Source of the DNA: Ulota crispa | Lineage: Eukaryota; Streptophyta; Bryopsida; Orthotrichales; Orthotrichaceae | Direction of reading: 5' to 3' | Assembly: GCA_963920765.1 (NCBI GenBank) | Contig: OY987243.1 | Coordinates: forward strand, 22,625,419 to 22,689,418 | DNA: 64,000 nucleotides | Shown here: positions 1 through 12,862 of the stretch, piece by piece | Position numbering within the stretch: the stretch's first letter is position 1 | How the letters are laid out: the number at the start of each line of letters is the position of its first letter | The notes under the pieces: generated by a model | Database searches by the model: none | What the model was told of the DNA's origin: nothing | What the model saw: only the letters and a program-made list of their open reading frames with translations | Made by a program: the position numbers and the translations under genes

Positions 1-279
1 GGAACAATTTATGAGAGACCAATCTTCTAATAAAAGTAGTCACATGGTTGAAAAAATAAGCGCTTACTTTCTCAAGCATACTTGGATGTACTTCATGTGT
101 TTCACACAATTCTTGCACTAAGTAGTTGAAGTGATACATAATACACATTTAAAATGTTGGCACTCTTAGAAAACATTCACACCAAGTGTGACAAAAACAC
201 AATCTCAATGAGTTTTAACCCTTTAAGGATCACACCCATTTTCACAAAATCCACTGAAAACAGGGGTTGTAAGCTTAGA
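1..279. other. No gene seen
   Basis: AT-rich sequence at the left edge. The reading frame that begins at 154 is short, has no recognisable domain and runs into the repeat that follows. I see nothing functional here. Confidence 0.5.
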
Positions 280-835
280 TTTGGAATTAACTCAAATATG
301 GACCCATATTCAATAATCCAACCATACAAATGGGAAGTGCACCTTGTTTATTGTAAAGCACCAAAATTTCAACTAGATATACTGTTGGAGGTGAAACATT
401 ATAATGATTGAGTGAGCCATATGCAGAAAATCTCTAGTGTTTCATTCTTGTATAGTTTTGAATGATAACGCTTCATGCAAGCTTTGATTGAAAAGAGCTT
501 TACATTTCTAAAAAGCAGGGTTTCCCACCTTTCCAACAAGACTAGTTTCATACAAAATAAACAAAAATAGCAATAATAAGGTGTAGCTAAGTGGACAAAA
601 AGGGTCAAAAACCCCACTTTCTTTGCTACCCTAAAATGGTTCTACAAGAAATTTGATAATTATTTGGAAAATCCAATTGTTGAAAACAATCAAGAATTGG
701 CCTTAAATGTAGGATGACAAATTTTAAAACCAAAATGACAACAACATTTCAGTAGATTTTCAAATACTACAATTACATTACTACCGTATATGAAAACAAT
801 ACAAGCATATTTCTTAAGCAATTTGAAATTTTTTA
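280..835 (+). repeat. Dispersed repeat B, copy 1
   Basis: This stretch is repeated in reverse orientation at 15,612–16,165. Landmarks shared by both copies are the blocks around GGTTTCCCACCTTTCCAACA, GTGTAGCTAAGTGGACAAAA and GGTAGCAAAG (read on one strand or the other). Identity looks roughly 80–85% by eye, with small indels. No conserved reading frame crosses both copies, so it is probably a non-autonomous repeat of unknown class. Confidence 0.7.
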
Positions 836-1849
836 GAATCGTGCAATTGAAATTTGACATTCTTCTTGCATACTTGATGCATTGTGTTGTTGCTTTGATC
901 CATCGTTGACAAAAAATGGATAAGTATTTTGAAGCCATTCCGTATAAACACCATTATTTGTCAACTCACATACCCAATTGCATTATTATTTTTTTAGATG
1001 GATGCAATATCACATGAGTTCTTCAAGACCAAATTCCAAATTAGTGAACAATTTCAACCTACATGCCAAAGACCACTCCCAACGACCAAAATATGGTTGC
1101 GTGGTCCTTAAAGGTTAACTCACAACCCATGCGAGGATAAACAAACCCCCAACAGTTGAAAGCCTGTTCAAACAAAAATGGAATAAACAACTTTCAAGAG
1201 GTGCACATGGAACTATAAAAACCCCACCCTCCCCATGGGGTTTAAATGCACTCACTACTTCCTTCCCAAATCTCAGGGCGGCCCTGGTTTTTCTCCCAAG
1301 GGGGTTTTTCACTAGTAGTTCCTTCCATTATTAGAATATTTTGAAGATTACAGTTCCATGGGAATAAGTTACAACCCTTGCAAATCTACACTAATAATAG
1401 GTTTGGTTCCATTAGTTGGGTAGTTGGGTGTTTATAATAGAATAAAATCTCTATTAGTTAAGTAGTTGGGTGTTGCTCCAAGAAAATGAAGTGGCGGTTA
1501 TGTGGCAATTATTCTTATGGGGTGGTTGCCTGGAGGAGGCAAAGCGTGTAGGTAGGCATAGTACAGGTAAGGTCATTGTAACCGAAAGGAGAAGAATCTT
1601 GAAGAAGGTGATTATGAGGAAGGTCATGTTAATTTTTTTGCAAGGATCCCCTCCTGTGATGGCCCTCCACCGGAATGGCGGGTACAAGGGTCCACTAGTT
1701 TAAGATATAACCCATCAGCCAAATAATATGCCACATTGTATTTAGGGTAAAATTAGACCTTTTGATTTAAAAATGAGATGAGAATATGAAATCTAAACCT
1801 CATAAGTTTCATATTACAGTGTACCTTAGGAGTTGAGAACATTTAAAAA
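836..1849. other. No gene seen; short direct repeat
   Basis: No recognisable gene. A short imperfect direct repeat lies at 1,408–1,474 (two copies of ATTAGTTGGGTAGTTGGGTG-like sequence about 48 bp apart). Overlapping frames on both strands at 1,454–1,703 have no domain signature. Base composition is slightly higher in GC than the neighbouring palindromes. Confidence 0.4.
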
Positions 1850-2751
1850 AAACTTAAGTACAGTGGCCTCACAAAAACATTGTCGCCCCCTCTTGTTGCA
1901 TTCAAAGAAGTTTGCACAATACAAAACCTAATTGACATTTCATTCTCATATTGATGCTATCTGATCCTCATGCAATCCCAAACAAGTACACCAAATTTGA
2001 GTTTATAAAAATCAAAATCCTATTTTTGGTAAATTGTTTTGTGTCTAAATCATGGTTTTACAAGAAAGTTGATTAAAAAAAGTTGGTGATGAATTTTTGA
2101 GATTTGATTGCATTGATGAGTATTAAGTAGGAGACATTCATGTGCACATCTTTCTTTGAAACAAACATTTTGATATTTTTTAATTCCTTCTGTAGAGATA
2201 TTAATGTTAGGGTGATCATGCCCAAATTTAGTAAAATACATATTTCATCCTAGAAATTAGTTTTTGTTATTTGACTCAGACATTGTGATTAAGTTTATAC
2301 CATTAAACATGATGATATGTTTATTTTGCCAAAAACTAATTTCTAGGATGAAATATGTATTTTACTAAATTTGGTCATGATCACCCTAACATTAATATCT
2401 TTATAGAAGGAATTAAAAAATATCAAAATGTTTGTTTCAAAGAAAGATGTGCACATGAATGTCTCCTACTTAATACTCATCAATGCAATCAAATCTCAAA
2501 AATTCATCACCAACTTTTTTTAATCAACTTTCTTGTAAAACCATGATTTAGACACAAAACAATTTACCAAAAATAGGATTTTGATTTTTATAAACTTAAA
2601 TTTGGTGTACTTGTTTGGGATTGCATGAGGATCAGATAGCATCAATATGAGAATGAAATGTCAATTAGGTTTTGTATTGTGCAAACTTCTTTGAATGCCA
2701 TGAGAGGGGGCAACAATGTTTTTGTGAGGCCACTCTACAATACCCTCAAGA
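1850..2751. repeat. Palindrome unit 1
   Basis: The left end reads CAGTGGCCTCACAAAAACAT and the right end is its complement, ATGTTTTTGTGAGGCCACTC. The arms meet at a ~65-bp loop centred on 2,298. Mirrored 63-codon frames occur at 2,050–2,241 (minus) and 2,355–2,546 (plus) and differ at only two residues, so the arms are close to identical. Confidence 0.85.
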
Positions 2752-3612
2752 AAGTCTATGTACCATCCTTTTATGGCACCCAAAGAAGTATGTATATCAA
2801 AGAATATAACTAACAGTTCATTCTCACATTGTTAGTATGTGATCCTCATGCAATCTTGACCAAGCATACCAAGTTTTAGTTACTAAAATCCAAAATCCTA
2901 TTTTTGGTAAATATTTTTGTGTCAAAATCATGATTTTACAAGGAATTTGATTAAAAAAAGTTGGTGATGAATTTTTGAGATTTGATTGCATGGATATGTA
3001 GGAGATATCCATACGCACATCTTCTTTTCAAACAATCGTTTCCAAAAAGTTTCAAAATTCTTTCTATAGAGATATTAATGTTACAATAATCATGACCAAA
3101 TTTAATAAAATACATATTTCTTCATGGAAATTAGTTTTTGGCAAAATAAGCATATTAACATGTTTAAAGGTACAAACTTAATCACAATGTATAAGTCAAA
3201 TAACAAAAACTAATTTCCATGACGAAATATGTATTTTACTAAATTTGGTTATGATCACCCTAGCATTAATATCTCTATAGAAGCGATTTTGAAACTTTTT
3301 GGAAATTTTTGTTTCAAAGAAAGATGTGTTTATGGATGTCTCCTACATATCCATGCAATCAAATCTCAAAAATTCATCACCATTTTTTTTAAATCAAATT
3401 TCTTGTAAAACCATGACTTTGACACAAAACCGTTTACTAAAATAGGATTTTGATTTTTAGTAATTGAATCTTGGTATGCTTGGTCAAGATTGCATGAAGA
3501 TCACATACTAACAATGTGAGAATGGAATGTCAAAATTATTCTTTGTTATACATACTTCTTTGGATGCCATAAAATGGTGGTACGTAGACTTCTTGAGGTG
3601 ATTGTATAGTAC
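2752..3612. repeat. Palindrome unit 2
   Basis: The ends are ACCCTCAAGAAAGTCTATGTAC on the left and a complementary GACTTCTTGAGGTGATTG stretch on the right. The inner arms read TTAGTTTTTG and CAAAAACTAA around a centre at 3,172. It is more diverged than unit 1. Confidence 0.8.
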
Positions 3613-4548
3613 AATGGCCTTGAATAAAGTTTGTCGCCTTTTGTTTTATCAATTACATGTCATGTCATGTTATGTTTTGAAATTGAGTTCAATTGGGCTT
3701 TTTTGATCTTGCTTTTTTTATATCTCAATCTTGCTCCCAATGCCAACCAAGTATACCAAAATTCAACCTCAAAAAACTAAAATCCAAAATTTGACAAATT
3801 GCTTTGTGTCACAAATCAAGATTTTACATGGTTTTACAAGAAAATTGATTGAAAAACATTGATGATGAACTTTGGAGATTTGATTGCATGGATATATAGG
3901 TAACATCCATACGCACATCCATGTGCACATCTTCCGTGCTAAAAAAAAACCCCATAAGTAAATAGAAATTGATCTTCATAAGGTTTAGTGTGACATGTGA
4001 TATGTCTAAACCTTGTAAAATAGATATTTTCTATTGATAATCAAATTTTGCTATTTTACTCATACAATATGACTAAGTTTGTAACTTTGAACATGCTTTT
4101 ATGTTTATTTGGTGAAAAGATAACTAAAAATTAAAAATATCTATTTTACAAGATTTGGACATATCACTAAACCTTATGAAGATCAATTTCTATTTTCTTA
4201 TGGAGATTCTTTTTAGCATGGAAGATGTGCATATGGATGTGCGTATGGATGTTACCTATACACCCATTCAATCAAATCTCCAAAGTTCACCATCAATGTT
4301 TTTCAATCAATTTTCTTGTAAAACCATGTAAAATCTTGATTTGTGACACAAAGCAATTTGTCAAATTTTGGATTTTAGTTTTTTGGGGTTGAATTTTGGT
4401 ATGCTTGGTTGGCATTGGGGGCAAGAATGAGATATAAAAAAAACAAGATCAAAAAAGCCCAATTGACCTCAATTTCAAAACATAACATGACGTGACTTGT
4501 AATTGATAAAACAAAGGGCGACAAACTATATTCAAGGGTACTGTACAG
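3613..4548. repeat. Palindrome unit 3
   Basis: The ends carry TTGAATAAAGTTTGTCGCC and the complement GGGCGACAAACTATATTCAA. The centre is at 4,082. The outer arm contains short ATGTCATGTCATGTTATG tandem words, mirrored on the other side. It is the same subtype as unit 4. Confidence 0.8.
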
Positions 4549-5487
4549 GCCTCCAACAAAGACTGCCAACCCTTCTTTTGTCAAGTAGAGATCATGTCAT
4601 AATATGACATGAAGTTAAGGTCCATTGGCCATTTTTTTTCTTGCATTTTTATATTTTGTTCTTACCCCCAATCCCAACCAAGCATACCAAAATTCAGCCC
4701 CAAAAAATCAAAATCCAAACTTTGATAAAAAAATTTGTGTCACAAATTATGGTTTTACATGGTTTGACAAGAAAATGAATTGAAAAACATTAATGATGAA
4801 TTTTGGAGATTTGATTGCGTGGGCATATAGGTAACATCCAACCGCACATCCATATGTAAATCTTCCATGCTAAAAAGAACTCCCTTAAGTAAAACAGAGT
4901 TGATCTTTGAATAGTTTAGTGTGACCCGTGATATGTCCAAATTTTGTAAAGTAGATATTTTCTTATGATAATCAAATTTTGCTATATGACTCATACATTG
5001 TGACCAAGTTTGTACCTTTGAACATGTTGTTGTGCTTTTTTGGTAAAAAGCTAACTAAAAATGAAAACCATATATTTTACAAAATTTGGACATATCACGG
5101 GTCACACTATATTTTTCAAATATCAACTATGTTTTACTTAAGGGAGTTCTTTTTAGCATGGAAGATTTACATGTGGATGTGCGTATGAATGTTACCTATA
5201 TGCCCACGCAATCAAATCTCCAAAATTCATCATCAATTGTTTTCAATCCATTTTCTTGTCAAACCATGTAAAACCATAATTTGTGACACAAAACAATTTA
5301 TCAAAGTTTGGATTTTGACTTGTTAGGGTTGAATTTTGGTATGCTTGGTTGGGATTAGGGTGAGAATGAAATATAAAAAATGCAAGACAAAAATGGCCAA
5401 TGGACCTCAATTTTCTATAAAAGCATGCTATGTCCTCTAACTAGTGGAATGGGAGGCAACATACTTTGTTGGAGGCCATTGAATAGT
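4549..5487. repeat. Palindrome unit 4
   Basis: The ends read GGCCTCCAACAAAG and the complement CTTTGTTGGAGGCC. The centre is near 5,013. The arms share long blocks with unit 3 (CTTAAGGGAGTTCTTTTTAG compared with TTATGGAGATTCTTTTTAGC). Confidence 0.8.
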
Positions 5488-6340
5488 ACGCAAAAGAAAA
5501 AGTACATAACACCCTTTTGTGGCATCCAAAGAAGTATGTATAACTATGTATAACAAAGAATACAATTGACATTTCATTCTCACATTTTTAATGTGCAATC
5601 CTCATGCAATCTTGATCAAGCATATCAAATTTAAGTTTATAAAAATCAAAATCCTATTTTTGGTAAATTGTTTTGTGTCAAAATCATGGTTTTACAAGAA
5701 AGTTGATTAATAAATAGTGGTGATGAATTTTTGAGATTTGATAGCATGGATATGTAGGAGACATCCGTATGCACATCTTCCTTTCAAACAAACATTTCCA
5801 AAAAAATTCAAAATTCCTATTGTAGAGATTTTAATGTTAGAGTGATCATGACCAAATTTAGTAAAATACATATTTCTTCATGGAAATTAGTTTTTTGCAA
5901 AAAAAACATATCAACATGTTTAAAGGTACAAACTTAATCACAATGTATAAGTCAAATAACAAAGCTAATTTCCATGAAGAAATATGTATTTTGCTATATT
6001 TGGTCATAATCACTCTGACATTAAAATCTCTACATAAGGAATTTTGAAGTTTTTGGAAATATTTGTTTGAAAGGAAGATGTGCGTATGGATGTTTCCTAC
6101 ATATTTATGCAATCAAATCTCAAAAATTCATCACCATTATTTATTAATCAACTTCCATTTACCAAAAATAGGATTTTGGGCTTTAGTAACTCAAATTTGA
6201 TATACTAGATCAAGATTGCATGAGGATTGCATATTAAAAATGTGAGAATGAAATGTCAGTTGTATTCTTTGTTATACACACTTCTTTGGACGCCATAAAA
6301 GGGTGTTATGTACTCTTTCTTTTGGATACTGTACAGTACA
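5488..6340. repeat. Palindrome unit 5
   Basis: The ends read AAAAGTACATAACACCCTTT and the complement AAAGGGTGTTATGTACTCTT. The centre is at 5,928. The sequence is closest to units 1 and 2. Confidence 0.8.
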
Positions 6341-7220
6341 GTTGGGTCCATTAATCTTACGAATTGCCATTTTGAGGCATTCAGATTTTTTAGTGAAACG
6401 TGGAGTACAATTGGTATTATTTTGTCCAAAAATTTATCATTGCATTCTCACATAATCCCAATCAAGCATACCAAATATTAATTTCAGAAAAGCAAAACTT
6501 CATTTGTGGTGAAATATTAAAGCAAAATTCCATGGTTTTACATGGTATTTTATCAAAAATAATTGGTGATGAATTTTTGAGATTTGATTTCATAGGTACA
6601 AAGGAAACATCCATATGCACATCTTCCATGCTAAAAATTACCCCCTTAAGTAACAAAAACTTAATCAACACAAGATTCAATGAAACTTGTAATAGGCCCA
6701 AATCTTGTAAAATACTTTTTTTTTTTTTAACTAGCTTTTCATCAAGTAAACAAGATATCACGTTCAAAGATACAAACTTAGTCACAATATTTGAGTCAAA
6801 CAACAAAATTTAATTTTCATAAAATAAAATAAAAATTCCAAATCTGGGCCTATTACAAGTTTCATTGAATCTTGTATTGATCAAGTTTTTGTTACTAAAG
6901 GGGGTAATTTTTAGCATGGAAGATGTGCATATGGATGTTTCCTTTGTACCTATGAAATCAAATCTCAAAAATTCATCACCAATTATTTTTGATAAAATAC
7001 CATGTAAAACCATGGAATTTTGCTTTAATATTTCACCACAAATGAAGTTTTGCTTTTCTGAAATTGATATTTGGTATGCTTGATTGGGATTACGTGAGAA
7101 TGCAATGATAAATTTTTGGACAAAATAATACCAATTGTACTCCACATTTCTCTAAAAAATATGAATGCCTCAAAATGACAGTTCGTAAGATTAATGGATC
7201 CAAGTGTACAGTATGGTTAC
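6341..7220. repeat. Palindrome unit 6
   Basis: The ends read GTCCATTAATCTTACGAA and the complement TTCGTAAGATTAATGGATCC. The centre is near 6,772. The mirrored frames 6,400–6,813 and 6,810–7,145 are almost identical over about 100 codons, so this unit is young. No domain is visible in them; they are by-products of symmetry. Confidence 0.8.
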
Positions 7221-7662
7221 TTTTTTTATGCCCAGGCTGGGTTTGTAGAGTTGGAGGGGAAGGTTGTACTGTGGAGTGCAGGGACTGTGGAAGGCTTTTT
7301 CATGAAATTAACCACTAACTTATTGACTTGACTGATATTACCATAACATTCAATAGCAGTCAGCCTCACTGCCCTCCTTCCAACTGAAGAGTATGGAATA
7401 TTCCACACCCATCAGTAGCTAAGAGGACACTTGGCTGAATTTGTTAAAGAATTTATGAAAAAGAGGCTCAGTAGTGCACATACGTTGATGTGGGGGCCAG
7501 CCATGTCAGAAAATTAATTAAAAAAAAAAAAAAAAAAAAAAACTTTTTTTTTTGTCATGATGAAATTCGTGGATGATACCTAAAGAGAGGGAAAGGCAGC
7601 CTCTCTTCATGCTACTGAATGTTATGACAATCACCAACTCAGCTTGGGAAACCTTACTGTAG
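7221..7662. other. No gene seen; A/T homopolymer
   Basis: No recognised gene. An A-run followed directly by a T-run lies at 7,518–7,553. A 60-codon minus frame at 7,226–7,408 has a protein-like composition but no recognisable domain or splice context. Confidence 0.4.
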
Positions 7663-8029
7663 TTAACCCTTAAATGCCAAGAAAGACGTTTACGTCCTCC
7701 AACCCGAAAAAAACATTTTGCATGATAGATAAAAGTCGTATTTCATCTAATTTTTTTTCACAAATGATCATAAACACATGGTCCATTGTGGAAGGCAAAA
7801 AATAATCTCATCAAATGTGCTCATATTTTTTGGTAACACAAGTTGTGAAAAAAATTGGAGTCACGGTGATAGGTCTCAAGCTGCCCTTATTGCAAATTTC
7901 AAGAAGTCAGCATGCACTATTGACTTTTGAAGCTTTTAGAAACAATACTACAGGTGCTCACATATCAAAACACTATAGAAGCTAGAGCTTGGGCAGGCTG
8001 CGGTCACTCACCAGGCGCTTAAGGATTAA
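7663..8029. mobile_element. TTAA-flanked MITE, copy 1
   Basis: The left end is TTAA followed by CCCTTAAATGCC. The right end is GGCGCTTAAGGA followed by TTAA. No coding capacity. It belongs to the CCCTAAAGGAC-ended family described in the findings. Confidence 0.6.
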
Positions 8030-8104
8030 TCAATTCTTGTATTGCACTAAGTGAAGTGGACATACCCAAGACTTGAATCTAGCAACAATTTTGCCCCCAT
8101 ATAA

Positions 8105-8608
8105 TAGCATCTCCACTGGTTGGCCGGTGGAATGACATGCCATATGGCTCAGCCCGGCCCTTTCATGGAGAATTAGCTTGTTATATAATTCTCATGTCCA
8201 TTGAATTGAGTTTAAGAGGATGCGTTACAAGGTTTGGAATTAAAGGCTATGCCAAAAATAGCTGCAATTTATGGATGCTCCAGGCATCTTTGCCTTTGCA
8301 ACATGGGATGCTCTAAGCATCTTTGCCACAATAGCATGGGCAAGTTAATAGTTTAGACTTTAGAGAACTGATGGCAAATAAATTGGGGCCTCACCAACCA
8401 TCAAGGTAATAAATAAAAGTGTCAAAGCCACAATTCAAGCTGGCTACAAATGAAAATTACCACGGCAGCTGAGAGTGCTCGGAACCTTCTTTGATGTGGC
8501 TAGGTAAAAATTTGCTATCACTTTGTCAATGTTAGACACTCTAAAATCAAAAACAATCCTAAGGACACGATAAATGACAGGCCAGAGCCAATCGGTGGAG
8601 ATGCTCTA
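8105..8608. mobile_element. GCATCTCCA-ended MITE, copy 1
   Basis: The left end TAGCATCTCCACTGGTTGGC is mirrored on the right by GCCAATCGGTGGAGATGCTC. Termini of the form GAGCATCTCCA are common in plant Tourist/Harbinger-like and hAT-like MITEs, but I cannot fix the superfamily because the target duplication is unclear. No coding capacity. Confidence 0.6.
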
Positions 8609-10146
8609 AGTGCATAATGTGGGAACTTTGGTACCCATGTCCTAAAGCAAATCTGCTGCCATTAATTTTAGTATCTCTTTTAATGATGTACCTTATGGAT
8701 AGGGCCCGGCAAAAAATAGTTAAACAATTTTTTTTTTTTTTTTGCCTTACAAGATGTTTGTGATTTTAGCAATTGTTGAGGCTTAATTTTGTAAATTATT
8801 AAACAATATTCTTCTAAATTAAGGCACCATGTGGCCGTCACCTGAAATTTGAAAAACAAGTGGAGGATAATGAAAGGGAGGGTGATGGTTGACGAAAGGG
8901 AGAAAAAAAAAAGCAGGTGAGACCGTGCAAAGGTTAAATGAGACCGCTAGTAGTGTTAATTGAGAAGAATGCGCCAACCTTGTCCTTCACCTACAAAGTG
9001 CTTGATGTCTAGGTTCAAGAGATTGAATCACTTAAAATTGACCTCTTTATTCATACAACACAAGAAAAACACGTTCTAAATGACTAGTTCACAATGATCG
9101 CAAATATTCTAAACAATTGTAATGTTGTTTAAGATATTTGCACTTGTTGTGAACAAGTTGTTTAAGACACATTTTTCTTTTGTTGAAATTCTTGTGCAAC
9201 ATAATTCCACGTTTTAACAACATTGAGCTTATAAGTAGACTTTTACAATTACTTGTTGACTGCCATCTCTTAACAATTCACGTATACTAAACTCGAGACT
9301 AAACTATTATGTTAAGTACAGTTTTTCATGTCCACAATGCTCTTATAATATTTATTTATTTTTGTATCAAAGAGCTATGCATGTAAAGATACTTACTTGG
9401 TGCCAATTTGGATCCTGACTCTCTTAGAGAAGGAGTTCATTTCGTTTTGGTGTTGATATGTAGAAATCGATAGTTTAGAACCATGTGAAGTGGATTATGG
9501 AATAAAAATTATATGAAGTTAGACTTGAATGGAGATGGAGATTAAGACTAGATGGAGGCCCTGAATGGACGAGGTGGCCATTGAAATCTTAGTCTTTTCA
9601 TTTGCTATCATCTTTAGTTTTGGCAACTTTTTCTTTCCATTCTTCCTAGGTTGAGTGTAGATGTTTGTTTTCTCAAATGAATCAAAGGTGTTTGTAAAAA
9701 TCCAAATTAATTACTTTGGTGTGCCTCATTTTATTTTGTTTCTATGGTTGTATATAAGTATAAACATTGTGTAGCAGAAATTAATGGGTTGGAGAGGCAC
9801 CTTGTGTGTGACAAGGATGCTTTGTGGCAAAAATGGAAACATTAGTTGCTAGGTTGGATTGTATGTGTTTTGTGATTGTTTGCTTGATTTGAGGTTGAAC
9901 AACATATGTTAGTTTGTGAGATTTGTTGAGTTTTTTTATTGCTATGTTGTATCTCCTTATATATGTGAATCTTTAAGAAGATTTCTTGTTGTATTAGTAG
10001 GCTCTAAAAGGACACAAGAAGTAAAAAGCAATAAATAATTTGAAATTGCTGACTACAAGGTGAGTAGCCACCAAATAATTTAGGTGAGAGGGAAGTGCAT
10101 CCCAAATCATGTACCATTTGGAATGGATGGTGTTGTTAGAGGCTAG
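8609..10146. other. No gene; small foldback at 9,055–9,187
   Basis: AT-rich, no recognised gene. A foldback at 9,055–9,187 has ~60-bp arms (ACACAAGAAAAACACG against a complementary block near 9,170) with the centre near 9,121. A short T-run lies at 8,729–8,743. Confidence 0.45.
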
Positions 10147-11073
10147 TTATCTCCTAAAGGACCGCAGCCTTTATTTTGTCAAAAGACACTCAAAACTGCC
10201 ATTTCTATGGCAAAGAGTAAAAAAGTTTGAAAATTGGTCTTTTTGCATATTAATCGTAGGATCTTGTACAATACAAGACAAGTATAAAAATGTGGAAAGA
10301 AAATTTAAAAAAATTGACTGCATAGATTGCAAGATGTTTGTTATCAAAGTGTAAAAACAAACTTTTTTGCACCTTGCATGACTAGGTTATTTGACTTTGA
10401 ACTTTTTAACTTAATTTTTTTGCACCACAAAATTTGGAGGTTTAAATCTTTCTAGTGGAAAATTGATTTAAGAATCTTTGGAAAAAATTAAAACACTAAA
10501 TATTTACTTTTCATTGTTAAAAGAAATTAGGTGGAAGAAAGTATGAGATTGAACCAAAACTTAAAATTGTTAATAACTTTGCAACGGAGTTGATACACAA
10601 TAATCCCAATGGTGAGATTTTTCTAGAAAGCAAACTTCACCCTTTCCAACGCTATTTTTTGAAAAGATGTTAAACTTGTGTTCAGAAATGAACTTTGTAA
10701 GTTATTTTTTCAAGAAGATGCTTAAGTTGTTCAAAAAACAAGATTGTCCATATCTTTCTCATAACTAGTCCAAAATGGAATGAATCAAAGCTTCATATGT
10801 AGAGAAAAATATAATGTATGAGAAAAAACAAAATTAAAGAAAACCAAGTTTTTGTAAAAAAAATTGCTACTCAAACTCCCCAAATTTGTACTTATTTGGG
10901 CATTACTTTTGCTCCCGGGCATAGATTGGAAGAAAGTTTATATTCCCAAAAAGCCAATTTATTTGTCTATCTTCAAAAGAAGTTAAAAAAAATCAAGACA
11001 AAAATAGAGGCCGTAGGTACCTGCCCAAAATCCCATTTGTCCCCCAAAGGGACAACGATCCTTTAGGGGTTAA
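10147..11073. mobile_element. TTAA-flanked element, copy 2
   Basis: The left end is TTAT then CTCCTAAAGGACC; the right end is GATCCTTTAGGGG then TTAA. It matches the element at 43,497–44,442 in reverse orientation along most of its length (shared blocks include TTTTGTCAAAAGACACTC and CAAGATTGTCCATA). The two short frames inside (10,109–10,354 and 10,818–11,066) are not conserved as proteins. Confidence 0.65.
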
Positions 11074-11919
11074 ATAGGTTTATACAATCTACTTAGCCAC
11101 TTTTATTTTAGCCACTACCAAGAGTAAAAGAGTTGGGACACCTTATGATGAGACTAAACTCTAAACATCACTCACAATATACCATGCATACAAAAGAAAT
11201 AAAATAAAATTAGTAAATTGTTCCATTAAAAACAAAGTCTCAGTATTTGCTTTAAAAACTTGAGTCCATTTGTTGTAAACAACACGCAAACCACCATAAG
11301 AAAATCTCCTATTCATTTGAAGGGCAAATTATTCTACCAATTTAGAGTGTCAAGAAGAACTACACAACCACAATAAGCAAATAGGGCTAACAAACTATTC
11401 ATCCATTTATGGATACTTTGTTCATCCATTACTATCCTTTAACCAACAGTTTGCAAAAGGAGACAACCTCATATTCGCACAACAAAAACTTTACTTTTTC
11501 TCAGGAGCAAAGATTCAAACTCCATTTTCAAGAAACATAAGGTTCTTGTTTTTCTTTCTCTTCTTAATAGCAACTCTTTGTACTTTTTAATTTAAAATTT
11601 TGAAATTTGCAAATGATATGTGTTTGAACTAGGAACTAACTTTTCATGTGACTTCATGTGTATGGGGTTAATCCAGACGTTTGCAGAAATTAGTCAGCGT
11701 GGGTACTGGTTTTTCAACACGAACTCAACCCTCTGATGCCTGGACCACACAAGCCAAAACAGAGAAGTAAATTGTATTTTGTGAAAAATTGAGGGATAAT
11801 CAGTTTGCTCGAGGTTTCATATTTATGTTTTACTAAAGATAGCCTCTCCACCATCCAAGGACGAGAAGTTGGGGAATTTGGTTTATGAACACTCAAAACG
11901 GGGGATTTTTCTGAGGCAA
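11074..11919. other. No gene seen
   Basis: AT-rich spacer without a recognised gene, repeat end or homopolymer worth noting. Confidence 0.4.
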
Positions 11920-12212
11920 AAACGTGTCTAAATCTTATCTCAAATTGTCACTCACTATCATAACACTGTATAAATATGGTAAAAAAATGGACAAAATTGC
12001 CAAATTCTTCTCCAAGTCAACACCAAATTTGCTGGATTTTGGATGAAGTTTACTACAATTAGTATAGTTTATGGATGAATATGCACATGTTGACAATACT
12101 ATCCAATTTTGTCGATTTTTTCCTTACTTGCTTCAAGACTTGCTTGCATTGTTGGATATGGGTAGCTCTACCCTTGTAAAATGAAAAAAAAAAAAAAAAA
12201 AAAAAAAAAAAC
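11920..12212 (+). repeat. A-tailed retroposon-like repeat, copy 1
   Basis: It shares with copies at 17,585–17,870 and 34,565–34,870 an ordered set of blocks: CTAAATCTTA, then GCCAAATTCTT, GATTTTGGATGAA, CCAATTTT, TTCCTTACTTG and a terminal TAGCTCTACCCT. It ends in an A-run at 12,183–12,210. The fixed 3' end and A-tail suggest a SINE-like retroposon. No clear A and B boxes were found. Confidence 0.55.
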
Positions 12213-12862
12213 CATGATTCAAAACTATTGATTTGGAACAAACCAAAAAGTTGGGCAAAATTATCCAAAAGAATCTACTTTTCCATAAAGAAGTAAATGC
12301 AGCCACCTGTTTTTTTTATTGAGAGTGGTTTTATTTTGGTGTGACTTGGCCTCAAGGACAACACTTTTCTTGTTCGAAGCTACAAAAACCAATTTTCAAA
12401 TCACAAGTGGGTCCTAGGTCCTTGAGAAATGGCCAATAAACCCAGTACTACTACTGCTAAGAAAATATACAAAAACTAGTATAACATGTTTGTCCTACTG
12501 CCACACTTTGGAAAATAATCCATTAAATGTTCAAACATGTCTTCCAAGGCCTTTTGACAAAAGATGTGTGAATAAGTAAATGAGTCTCACCAAAATACAT
12601 TTTGAATGTTTGACAATAGTCATACGCACCCATCCGTCTCACTAAACACAAAATCATTTCAAGCCCAACTATGCAAAACATTCCCCCCAAAGAAAATAAT
12701 TCTTACTTTTTATTTGCACATTCCAATTTCAAACTTTACCCATTTAGTAAAATATTTGTTTTTGTTTAACAAATAATCCCTTGTATTAAAGCATCTTTTT
12801 GTTCTGTACCCATTACCCACACATAAGAAGGAACATTGTTATTTTCTCATGCATAATGATAT
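12213..12862. other. No gene seen
   Basis: AT-rich, no recognised gene. It leads into the duplicated T-rich block that follows. Confidence 0.4.

Larger units (their letters stand above)
1850..7220. repeat. Chain of six ~900-bp palindromes
   Basis: Six long inverted repeats lie head to tail with almost no spacer. Their symmetry centres are near 2,298, 3,172, 4,082, 5,013, 5,928 and 6,772, so the spacing is 845–930 bp. Each arm is about 400–450 bp. All arms share blocks such as GATGAATTTTTGAGATTTGA, a CATCCATA(T/C)GCACATCTTC block and an inner segment on the theme GACTCATACATTGTGAC. Units 1, 2 and 5 are most alike, 3 and 4 form a second subtype and 6 a third. The outer junctions carry GTACAGT/GTACAAT-like words. 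The reading frames inside (for example 6,400–6,813 plus and 6,810–7,145 minus) are mirror copies of each other. Confidence 0.85.

Noticed and set aside
1454..1703. Pair of 77-codon frames on opposite strands
   Set aside because: Overlapping frames of equal length with no domain, promoter or splice evidence.
2050..7145. Mirrored reading frames of 60–137 codons on both strands
   Set aside because: They are produced by palindrome symmetry, show no domain and are not conserved between units.
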